Source: Branchiostoma floridae
Lineage: Eukaryota > Chordata > Leptocardii > Amphioxiformes > Branchiostomatidae
Assembly: GCF_000003815.2 (NCBI RefSeq)
Contig: NC_049995.1
Location: forward strand, 7,540,325-7,604,324
Direction: 5' to 3'
Length of the DNA: 64,000 bases
In this document: positions 54,722 to 64,000 of the stretch, piece after piece
Layout: every line of letters begins with the position of its first letter
How positions within the stretch are numbered: the stretch's first letter is position 1
Position numbers and translations under genes: made by a program
The notes under the pieces: generated by a model
Database searches by the model: none
Seen by the model: the letters and a program-made list of their open reading frames with translations, nothing else
What the model was told of the DNA's origin: nothing

Positions 54722-57132
54722 TCACTGTGAGGGGAGGGTGAAGCTGCTGCTGCTGTTGCTAGGCAATGCTGCCACTGGCTGCAGGACACCTGCAGGCTGC
54801 AGTACTTGGGCTGCTGCAGGAAAAATTAAAAAATGGGTTTGTGACTGAAATGAAAACATACATGAACTCAATGTTCTGCATTGACAGAAAATGTTTAACC
54901 TTATTGAACATATCCATACAGCCACTTCTGATATTTACTATTTCTGCTTTCTCTCTCTAAATAATATATTATCTGTATGATTGCAATATAATGTTGAAAC
55001 TACCTAGCCTGGGTACCATCCGGGTAGTAGTTCGCCTATGTTCACTTCTGCTACCCGTCGGAAGACCTGCACATTCAAACCATTTGATGCTAACGCCAGT
55101 TTATGAGCGAATTAAGGAATGGGTTCTAGAGTGCTTCTTCGATGACAACAGGCCCTCCCGCAAGCGGACTGAGGGCTTTTCTGGTGTTTGAACTTTGTTC
55201 GAACGGACGCATGTGCAGGGACCTTAGGTCTAACTAGTAATTACTTACTAGTCTTCCTGGAATCCTTTTCCAAGAGAACAGGGATGGACGTCACTGGCTG
55301 GACCACCTGTGCTACAGAGGATGGTCTCTGCAAGTAGCAAAAACAGATCTGACTTATTCTGATAGTGTAATAAACTTCACATTTAACACTAGAAACTAGA
55401 CTAAACTAAGACTCCATATCTAAATGTAACAGGTACAGGTACAGGGGTTTAGGTACCTGAGGAAATGTTTGTGCCCCTAGCAGTTTACAATGGTACTGCA
55501 AATCATGTTAGTTTCTGTGAACAATGGGGGCCATAATAATTATATAGATCCCATATGCCTATAGAAATATAGCAAATAATAAATATAGAAACATAAAATT
55601 CAAAATGAAAATATTTGTCACATAAGCATTGGCCAAACTGTCAATTGCTATCATCTCATTGGTTGAACACTCATGCACTAGTTACCAAGTTATCATTGGT
55701 CGAATTACTAATTGCCATGTTATCATTGGTTAAACTGCTAATAGTGATTGACAGCCAGGAAAGGTCTATAATCTGATAGTCCACACCCGTAGGATAATGC
55801 AAAAACACAAAATAAAAACATAAAAATGCAAACATACAGCCACTGTCTCATTGGACACACTACTAATTGCTATGTTATCATTGGTTGCATTCTAATTGTA
55901 ATTGACAGTCAGGAAAGGTCTATAATGTGATAGTCCGCACCTGCACAATGATGGTGCTGCCACGTGGGACATTAGTGAAGGTCTGGATGGCCTGTGGCTG
56001 GGAAGCTGCTGGCTGGATGTAGCGCACCTGCACACCTGGCTGGCTCACCTGTACACAGGTACAGAACAGCAGGTGTCAATGGGAAGTTTTACACAAACAC
56101 AGATGTGTTGTGTTACTAAGGCTCAGGTAAAAAGCTATAGGTACATGTAGTCCTATAGCCTTTTGGAGGCAGTACTGGTACATTAGCCAATGTGTCTATC
56201 TAGGGCATGCGCAAGGTGGAGCCTATCCCTCTCCTTCCACTGCCTTTTACCTCCCCATCTGAGATCAGGTGACCATTTTGCACCTGGGTGGAGTGAGGGA
56301 AGTTGTGTTAAGTACCGTCCATGAAGGTCAGACATCCAGGTAATAAGATATGTCAAAAAACAGTTACTCAAGCAACTGGATATGATTTTGGTAATGGTCA
56401 GACATGTAAAGTACCTTTTACAAGCCAGGACACAATGTCTAGCATGGAGTGTCAGGAAACGAAGCCATGATATCTCGATCTTCATGCGACTGTCAGGCAT
56501 GTGATCACTAATGTTTAAATAGATTAAACAATTTTAGTGCAAATATTGAAACTTTGAGAATATTGAAAACAGTTTTTGTTTTCTGTTTAAGTTTGCCATT
56601 TCCAACTTTTTGTTATTCTGGTTCAAATTGAAAATTTAAAAAATATTAATAACATAGTTGTTAAAAACATCATTTTACTTTATCAAGATATAGATTTAGT
56701 ACAAAAAGAAGTTGAAATGTGAGAAATTATTCATATTGATGTTATGTCAACTAAATGTATTAGGAAGTACACAACTAATGAATCTGACATGTAAAAGTGT
56801 ATGTCACTTCTATGTACATGTAACTTGCATTATAACTTCTATCATTAGCAGTTAGGGGTTATATCAAACCAACGTGCTGTCTCCTGCAGCAGAACTGGTG
56901 CCTGACTAACCAAACCTGCGACTGACCTTCTCTTTTACAACAAGTGCCTGTTCTGATTCCTGCTCTTTCAAGATGGAGCTGAGGCATGCCCTGGCTTTCT
57001 CTAAGCTGGTGCCTGTGGAAATGTGAGTGGGGCTGACCTGTGTGTAGGAAACTTTTGCCTGTTCTTTCTTCTGTTGCTGCAGCACGGTGGTGAGCGACTC
57101 CCGCGCCTTTTCTCTCCATTCCGATTCCGTCA
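54722..57132 (-). CDS. C-terminal extension exons of the ZMYND8-like gene
   Basis: Exon 56927-57132 encodes a second helical stretch ([38 protein letters not shown]). Exon 55941-56048 encodes [20 protein letters not shown], then [13 protein letters not shown]. Exon 55249-55327 encodes [20 protein letters not shown]. The last exon encodes [20 protein letters not shown], a Ser run and TGA. They join in phase with the MYND exon. The hydrophobic-Val-Gln style resembles transcription-factor activation/repression regions. Whether all transcripts include them is unknown. Confidence 0.65.
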
Positions 57133-60100
57133 CTGCAAATGTCAAAGTTCATCATTAGCAGAGATTTAACTGCTTACAAATTACCATTTCTCAAGTAATG
57201 CAGAAATCTGAGATAGTTGTTTAGACTTCAGCAAGAAGTTCAGAAAGGAGTGGACTGGAAAACTAAGACAATTATTATTGATTATATGCAAAAGACTGTC
57301 TTACATAGGGCTGCTGTGATGATTAACTGAACTGTGGACACCAAAATAAGCAAATGCAAGTAAAAAACATTAGATGTATAGCCAAACCTGCACAAGTGAC
57401 CACCTTTAGAAAATGACCAACTACTCTCACCTCTCAAATAGAAGTACCCCCTGGAATAAAAGTACCCCCCGGACAAATCTTCAAAATCTAATAAAAGTAC
57501 CCCCCGGAAAAATACCAAATTGACATGTAAACTGTGCCCATGCTACTTCAGTCCAAGAGAAGATGATAAGCAGGTAGGCTCTTTTTATTCATTTATGCCT
57601 CAGTACCATATCAGTTAATTGTATAAATAATGAACAGAATAATTCCTATGTTATTGCACATATTTTCTTTATCTGAGTGTCACACCATCAACAAAGATTA
57701 AAATAAAAGTAAAAAAATGAATGGAAATAAGAATTGAAGAAATAAAAAAAGAAGTTAATTTCATAATCATTGTTACAAAATAACATTTTGAAGAAACATT
57801 CCAACTTAGAATACCTTATTCACCACTTCTTTGCTATTTTCAATGTTGCAGAAACCAACGAGGTCATAGACACTGCCCCCTATCGAGAAATAACGGTACT
57901 GCAGAAAATATATAATTCTCTCGCACATTACCGCGAGATTCGGCGTGAGTTGATGAATCCAACATGGTGGATGTTTTCGAGCCGATTGAACGCTGTGCTT
58001 TGTTTTGGAAGGATTTTTTCGTTGCTGGAACATTAAAACAAGTTGACTACGGGTGAAAAATAGTGGAAAAGTATTGGTAACTTTTTAATTTGTTTGGTTG
58101 GTGGTTAATTTCTGTGTTTTGATAGAGAATTTACGGAAGTAAGTGACTGTGTGTGTAGCATGTGACCTCGATGTTTTCGTCTTTGTTCAGCGCAAATTTC
58201 AAGATTTTTGGAAGGTTAAAGATGGTCTAAAACGAAAAGGATATATTTTTTTTCGAGTCTAGTACCGAATCACTTGTGTTCCTTTTTTTTTGGACCTGAA
58301 CCGAAACATTTTTGCAAGTAAAGAACCGGTCCTGCATACCGGTACGCATCCCTAGTTATGTTTGGGTCATAGCGCTAGCAGCAGGGAAATCCGCGCTGCC
58401 TCGTCCGAAAATAGTGAATTTTAAGCAAAAATACCGCGGAAATATGGGCAGAAAATACCAAACTTTCAATATTTTTGGGGTCCCTGGTTAGTAAAGAAAG
58501 CCCCAATTTGAAAAAAAAAATAAACGTAACGTCTAAAATAAGGACGTACCGGGTGGATTTTGAGGCGGAAAAAAATAAACGTACCGGTACGTTTATTTGA
58601 GAGGTGAGAGTAGACAATGTGATCACTTTTTGGCGGGCCCTTAGGTCATTTTCCCCATTGACACTTCCTGTGATTAAGAATTCTGTCCCCTGAGTGGTCA
58701 TCTTGGTCAGTTGTGACCGTAGAAGCAAACAACTATGACAGCTCAGCAGTTATAGAGACAGTGCACTGGCAAAGATTGCTTTTGTTAGGTGTTAATGCAA
58801 TTTCTCAAGAAAGAGAGTTATGAAAGGAAGTTCAAATTTTCTTTTTGACAAAGAAAAAACCTTCACCATTGGTGGAGCCAGCCTGACCCTTGACCTGTGA
58901 ATCTGTAGGTGCCTGCTGGATGCTGACAGCTGCTCGCACCTGATTGGTTGGTGACTCACCACTAGTGCCCTCTGATTGGTCAGTGCCACCTTGTGCTGTG
59001 CTGTTATTGGTGGACTGGCTGCAGGTGTTCATGTGGACTGGCCAATGAGCTTGCTGGCAGGGGTAGTCACAGTAACTGGTGTTCCAGCAACAGTAGAAAA
59101 TGGCCTCCTTTCCACAGAAAGCACACTGAAACATCATATACAATGCTTCAATGACATTACACTAAAACATTACAAATAGGAATAACTCATAGAGATTACA
59201 GGGACTTCTGTAAAGTCAGGGTCACATTCCCCAACTGTGTGCGTACCTCTCATCAAACTAGGTAGATCACAGTGTCTAGTCCTGGATTGATTGAGTTAAA
59301 AGAATATTTCACGGGGCCAGATCGTAAATTACCCAGAGGAGCACTTTTTTCCCAATGGGACGGTAGCATTAGGGATATCAATTAGGCCTAGGAAAAAACA
59401 TGTTGTTTCGTGTTTCAGTCCTGAAAAAATTAGGGTAGGCAGTAGGCAGTTTTTTTTTCTTTTTTTTTCCTGTAATTTTTTTGTAGGATGGCCAAAACTC
59501 TAGTGAGACATATAACAATACATCTACTTCTATAACAATAAAGTTGAACAAAGTAAACTGAAATGCATGAGGACACCTGTCTTTCAATGTCATACTTTAC
59601 CTTAGATACATTTATCCTTCATTAGATAAGAAAAGCAGTGTTTCTACTTCAATAGGCAGAAGCAGGCTGAATGAAAATTCTAACTGTGCCCACCCCAAAA
59701 AGGTCTAGGATCAGCAAGGTTTTTCTAGGGTAGGTAGGGAAACAGGGAAAAAAACTTTTTTTTCTTAGGCAGCATGCAGAGAGAAGTTTAAAACTAATAA
59801 AAGCACTGTAAAAGCATTTACTTTCACAGTAGCGGGAAAATGGAGTTTTGGTGGTGGATTTAAGTTCGTGGTAGCGCCATTGGCTGCAGTCTCATACTAT
59901 AATGGAAAAATGTTTGCGGTGGTTTTAAGTTCGCGGTGAAGTGGTCACCGCAAAAAACGCGAACATAAAACCACAGCGAACATTTCTGCATATGTCACTC
60001 CTGTGCCTCACCCATTGTTTTTTCTTGGCCTCCTCCACAGCTCTGTTCTTGTCGGCCTCACACTGCCTACGCAGGTCCTGGATCAGTCTCTGTTTCTCCA

Positions 60101-63100
60101 GCTCCAGACTCTGTCTCATCTCAGCCATCGTGAGCTCTGGGGAGGGAGGGGAGCAGAGGGTTTGGTCAGCAACTCAGGTACAAAACAATAGTCCATTTTG
60201 CTACAAAGGATCCTGTTTGGTAGAGTATCCATCGTCCACTGGCATTTTAAAATCCTATCTTCACGTAAACAATAACTGCCTCTGTTTTAGACCAACTTTA
60301 ACTGTTACAGTAGAAACTTGGTAAAAATGACTACTCCTCTGCATCGCTCTTCTTATTTTCTTGGACCTGTAAGCCCCCAAACACGAGAATGCCTGACGGT
60401 TAAATCTGTTCATTTTCTAATTGGTCCAAAATCCAACCCTCTGATTTTTTTCAGGAATGTTTCTTCTGGACCAGTCCAACAAGAAAATATGGTTTTGTAC
60501 TGGTACAAGCCTACTTCTTGCAATACCATATAGCTCTAGCAAAACCAACCAAACCCAACTGACCCATGTTATGTTTCATCTCAGCCATCTCCTGTCTGTG
60601 TCTCCAGCTCAGCTTCTCCACCTCCAGCTGAAGGTGCTTCACGGTTGCTAGGTTATCGCCACGGCGACCAAGGTCCGCCCACATCTGCTGGAACGTGCCC
60701 TTCACCACCTCTACGACCTTCAAGAAACATTCACATCAAGCCTGATTAATAACTAGTTCTGCCAACTCTGAACTATTCTTCCTGCCACTTGCAAAGTCTG
60801 ACCTTTGAAGTCCTCTTCCAAATCAATTTCTGTCATCCTACATTGTACATCTCTATTGACAAGTGCATTCAAATACCTGATATGGACACACACCTATACA
60901 AACAAACATACAAACCAAATACATGAAATCAACAAAAACTTGACACCTCAGAATAGTTTCAAAGAGACACATGCTAGAGTGAACATAGAGAGAGGTACAA
61001 CATGAAAGACCAAAGGAATAATTACATTTCTTATTAATAACTTTAGCTTGTCCTAACATCAAATACAGTTTTTACAATTTTCCATTAATAAGTAAAAAGA
61101 TTTCAGCAAGAATGATTTAGCTAGTACAGAAAGAATAGGCCAATCTATAATCAATCAATAATTGACGATGACAATATGATTGATTTATTTTCTGCTGACC
61201 TTGTCTGTGTACTTGCTGAGGTCATCAGTTTGTGTGTTCTCTGTGCTGGTGGTGGTGGTGGTGGTAGCGGTAGTAGAGGAGGAGCTAGTTGAGGATGTTA
61301 CAGGAGGAGGCGAGGACACCACTGGGCTCTGACCCACAATGCCCGGCTGACTGTGAGCAGACTGCTGTACTGCTGTGGGAGGGGGAAAAACCTACTTAAA
61401 GAAAACCAAAAGTTGAGATTAAAGAAGCCTTATACACTATGCTAAGGATACCCCAAATTCCAGCTCTCATCCTTATGATTTATATTATTTATATATTTAA
61501 AATCGTGCCGCAAACATAAACCTGTGTCAGGCTGCCGCAGTATGACATCAGCTGGGAAGTCTGAGACGAAGACACGAAGGTGGGGAGGTACATTTTGTTC
61601 TATCCCAAAGTGTCAACAAAGATGTGAAAAGAAATAAACTTTGTATGGAGTAACAACATTAACGACTGTCACTAATCCTAAGAACACACTAATGATATAC
61701 AGAATATTACAGACAACAGTAAGATGAAACATTTCCCATTTGACAATTCTATGTACAGGATACGTTACACAGGATATGTTAAAAAGTACAATACACCAAC
61801 ATCACTGGCAAACAGTTTCAAACCACAAGAGACAAACAAAAATTTTTCTTTCTTTTGTACACCGATACATTGTATGCATCCATGACACAAAGAAACGAAT
61901 TAGAAAGCTAGTTACAATCAGTATCAGAAAAACTCTGCTGTGATTGGTGGGAAAAGTTTGAATGAGCCAATGTGATTGGTGGAAACTGCTTGGCAATGAT
62001 GTAAAAGTTCTTACCCAGAAGGACCTTCTGGGGCGTACCTGTTGACACCTGGACGAACCGTGGATACGTCTGAGAAACGGGCGCGGTGGTGCTGGTCGCA
62101 GGGGCTAGGGAACGATAAAAAAATGCTGGACACAACCACTTACTTTCAGGATATATGATATACTGTAAATCTTGAAATGTTTGTGGCAGTTTTATTTCTT
62201 GTGGTTTTTAAAATTACCTCTAACACTAACCACAAAATCGCAATACAGAAACATATTATGTTTTGTATTGTATTGTTTGTAGTGCAGCAATGTTTCAACT
62301 GCAAACTTCAAATACCACATTTTCCCCTTTTAGTAAAATAGATCCAACACAAAATTGAATTTTACACTATAGTTGGTGCCAAGTAAAGACATTGTCATGG
62401 AGAACTGAAGAATTTTAAAAGCAACCCTAAGTATACATACATTGTATTTCAACAGTATGAATCAAATCACTTTTCCATTCTGTATGACTTGTTATAGTAA
62501 AATACATTTTCTCTTACTCAAGTCACCTATTGAGATGGTATTGCTAAGTAACCTGATGCCAGGACTGTCTCCAGGACCCACCATGCTCTACTAGCATAGA
62601 AATTTGCTCGTTGGGACAGAGAAAGATTTCACCTTGTCCATCAAAAAACATTGGAACGTAATGTGATGCAACTGCTACAATGTTTGGAAACTTAAAATGG
62701 CTGATCTAACAAAAACAATGGCCAAAACAAGAGGGACAGAAACATATTTAAGACTGGAGGCAGCCCTGCTTAAAGTGATACAGACTTTAACTGTGATGGT
62801 AAATGATGATGATGATGATGCTTCTGGTCTTAGGTGCAGGTAGTCATTACTGCATCTTCTCTTGGTTAAGTGACAAAGCCATCACTTATCAAAATAGTGT
62901 CTAACTTATTAACTAACCAAATATCTAAGGATGGAGGCAGCCCTGCCTTATACAGACTTTTGCTGTGATGGTGAATGAGGATGAGGATGATGCTTCTTAG
63001 GTGCAGGTAGTCATTACTGCATGTTCTCTTGGTTAAGTGACAAAGCCATCACTTATCAAAATAGTGTCTAACTTATTAACTAACCAAATATCTAAGGATG

Positions 63101-63412
63101 GAGGCAGCCCTGCCTTATACAGACTTTTGCTGTGATGGTGAATGAGGATGAGGATGATGCTTCTTAGGTGCAGGTAGTCATTACTGCATCTTCTCTTGGT
63201 TAAGTGACTAAGCCATCACTTATCAAAATAGTGTCTAACTCATTAACTAACCAACCTGGTGCAGGCTTTGCTGCACTCCTGAGTGTCATGGTACCTGATG
63301 TTTTGGCGGGCGGGTCCTTCTGTGTCAGCTGTTTCTGGAGGTACTCCTGGCTGGACCTCTTCAACTGTCGCTGGGTCCATTCCTTACTCAGGGAGTCCAT
63401 AACCACTGGGTC
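54722..63412 (-). CDS. ZMYND8: ZMYND8-like chromatin reader, 3' half (10 exons), 5'-partial
   Basis: Exons in coding order: 63256-63412, 62015-62104, 61200-61372, 60564-60717, 60012-60136, 58861-59125, 56927-57132, 55941-56048, 55249-55327, 54722-54813; all phases agree. ZMYND8 (RACK7/PRKCBP1) reads histone marks through PHD-bromo-PWWP modules, which would lie upstream of the window, and recruits corepressors through its MYND finger. Seen here: Ser/Thr/Pro-rich linkers, the family line DDLSKYTDK then [20 protein letters not shown], a coiled coil ([28 protein letters not shown]), and the MYND finger [20 protein letters not shown]. About 190 further residues (HxxQ- and Val-rich, ending [10 protein letters not shown]) follow. 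That tail does not resemble the vertebrate C-terminus I know. The donor at 58860 (GTTTTT) is weak. Confidence 0.85.
55690..55946. repeat. Local duplication overlapping a splice donor
   Basis: About 85-100 bases at 55690-55792 (TGTTATCATTGGTTAAACTG, TTGACAGCCAGGAAAGGTCT) recur at 55864-55946 with few changes. The second copy ends in the donor of exon 55941-56048 (GTGCGGACTATC, read on the minus strand). Confidence 0.7.
56196..56320 (-). mobile_element. SINE fragment
   Basis: A minus-strand partial copy of the 1299-1553 SINE body (CACTGCCTTTTACCTCCCCA, GCACCTGGGTGGAGTGAGGG), without its head. Intronic in the ZMYND8-like gene. Confidence 0.6.
57432..58860. other. Intron with short tandem repeats, no exon seen
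   Basis: GTACCCCCTGGAATAAAAGT-like units recur at 57432-57505, and ACGTACCGG / ACCGGTACGT palindromic phrases at 58540-58600. The small frame at 57770-58036 has no splice context. A run of decayed MITE-like GACCACTTTTGG-type phrases lies near 58620. Confidence 0.45.
58861..59125 (-). CDS. ZMYND8: MYND zinc-finger exon
   Basis: The exon opens with [20 protein letters not shown] and continues [15 protein letters not shown]. All seven Cys and the His of a MYND finger are present with ZMYND8 spacing. MYND of this family binds proline-rich corepressor motifs. A Ser/Thr/Gln-rich stretch follows ([18 protein letters not shown]). An alternative donor CAG|GTCAAG at 58894 would shorten the exon but break the phase with the next exon found. 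Confidence 0.92.
59830..59995. mobile_element. Foldback element next to exon 60012-60136
   Basis: TGTTTGCGGTGGTTTTAAGT, then TCGCGGTGA, is mirrored by TCACCGCAAAAAACGCGAAC, then ATAAAACCACAGCGAACAT. The 3' arm ends about 20 bases from the donor of exon 60012-60136. Confidence 0.6.
60012..60717 (-). CDS. ZMYND8: ZMYND8-like coiled-coil exons
   Basis: Exons 60564-60717 and 60012-60136 encode a continuous helix from [20 protein letters not shown] to [11 protein letters not shown], with heptad spacing of Leu/Met. The helix runs straight into the MYND finger as in ZMYND8 orthologues. The codon for E is split (G|AG) between the exons. Confidence 0.88.
60175..60520 (+). repeat. Dispersed repeat (copy 2 of 54340-54615)
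   Basis: AACAATAGTCCATTTTGCTA, CTTCACGTAAACAATAACTG and GGTTTTGTACTGGTACAAGC align in order with the copy at 54340-54615. Confidence 0.6.
62756..63255. repeat. Three-unit tandem repeat (~167 bp) abutting a splice donor
   Basis: Units start at GGAGGCAGCCCTG at 62756, 62933 and 63100. They include GTGATGGTGAATGAGGATGA, CTTAGGTGCAGGTAGTCATT, GGTTAAGTGACAAAGCCATC and ACTTATTAACTAACCAA. The last unit ends at ATTAACTAACCAAC, which forms the donor side of ZMYND8-like exon 63256-63412 (GTTGGTTAGT on the minus strand). Units 2 and 3 are nearly identical. Confidence 0.85.
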
Positions 63413-64000
63413 CTGTTAATAGAATGCGGATCAATCATTTCATTAGTTGATCAATCAAGACATTGTCAAAACATGAAGTACATGCAATGAAGGCAAATTG
63501 TCCTAAAAGAAAAAAAGCTATATCTATCTATTTGAATTAAATCAGGCACCAGGTCCATATATACATTCACTTATTCATTCATTCATTTATGATATATACA
63601 ATGAAAATGATATACCATTTGGCTCGCCCTGAGGCGTCGCCAAAGAAGAATACATTACAGCTAAAACAATATACCTAATCTTAACCTTAACTTAATACTT
63701 AACAATTTAAACTGTTAAGTATTATCTATGTTATGACTATCTTTTCAAAGCCATATTTACAAGGTGTCTCAAAAAGTAACTAAGACTGTAAGAGTCAGAA
63801 TGAAAGAGTGTTTGGATTGATATAACAAGAATAAACAAAATGGTTCCAACAACAATACACAAATGGCTCCGTCACTAAGGTGTTGCCAAAAAAAAGCCAT
63901 AACTTTACAATTAACATTTGCACACCACTGAAACACAAGTTAACTCCCAAGTGTTAAACAAGTACAGATTGACACTGGTAGTATCAAAACTAGGCTTTGA
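63413..64000. other. Intron upstream of exon 63256-63412, no exon seen
   Basis: The stretch contains ATTCATTCATTCATT near 63572 and GGCTCGCCCTGAGGCGTCGC (63621-63640), a phrase partly echoed by GGCTCCGTCACTAAGGTGTT at 63866. This looks like a dispersed repeat. Earlier exons of the ZMYND8-like gene must lie beyond 64000. Confidence 0.5.

Noticed and set aside
56859-57155. Alternative 98-residue minus frame over exon 56927-57132
   Set aside because: It is the +1 shadow of the frame that joins the MYND exon in phase.
57770-58036. Additional exon of the ZMYND8-like gene
   Set aside because: No AG/GT borders in a compatible phase; exon 58861-59125 already joins in phase to 56927-57132.

Overview
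The window is animal nuclear DNA: spliced genes with GT-AG introns, an assembly gap, and dense MITEs, SINEs and retroelement fragments. The proteins look like those of a deuterostome. My best guess is a cephalochordate (amphioxus, Branchiostoma); that is an inference from protein resemblance, short introns and MITE/DIRS content, not a proven identification. No operons, CRISPR arrays or other prokaryotic features are present.

Layout. (1) 176-25336, plus strand: the 3' three quarters of WDR35/IFT121, a ciliary IFT-A subunit, in 22 exons that keep one reading frame across every junction I traced. The gene contains a 518-base N gap, a nine-unit tandem array built from its own exon 9 acceptor and exon start, and an 8.6 kb intron full of transposon remains. 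(2) About 25.6-36.5 kb: a tandem segmental duplication. Each copy carries WDR35-type 3' UTR sequence and a small minus-strand gene with a PLAAT/LRAT-like domain that has lost its catalytic Cys and His residues. Copy 1 was later inflated by a MITE, then by a 3'-truncated DIRS-like tyrosine-recombinase retrotransposon inside that MITE (flanked by a perfect 101-bp direct repeat), and by further MITEs. Copy 2 preserves the empty sites. (3) 38430-48943, minus strand: a 17-exon Mesh/MUC4/SUSD2-type adhesion protein (signal peptide, NIDO, IPT/TIG, AMOP, VWD, TSP1, transmembrane helix, basic tail). It is complete except for one in-frame TGA in AMOP. (4) 52071-52984, minus strand: a small two-exon multi-pass membrane protein of unknown family, with a decayed relative of its first exon near 49.8 kb. 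(5) 54722-63412, minus strand: the 3' half of a ZMYND8-like chromatin reader (coiled coil, MYND finger, long C-terminal extension), continuing beyond the window.

The genes have no evident common pathway: cilium transport, a lipid-acyltransferase-like pseudoenzyme pair, cell-surface adhesion and chromatin reading. The unusual content is structural: the exon-derived splice-acceptor array, the duplication that acts as a dated trap for insertions, the long direct repeat around a truncated DIRS element, hammerhead-ribozyme-like motifs in dispersed repeats, and inverted MITE copies flanking a block of WDR35 exons. Exon boundaries were placed by eye from splice dinucleotides, reading phase and remembered family sequence; no alignment was run.
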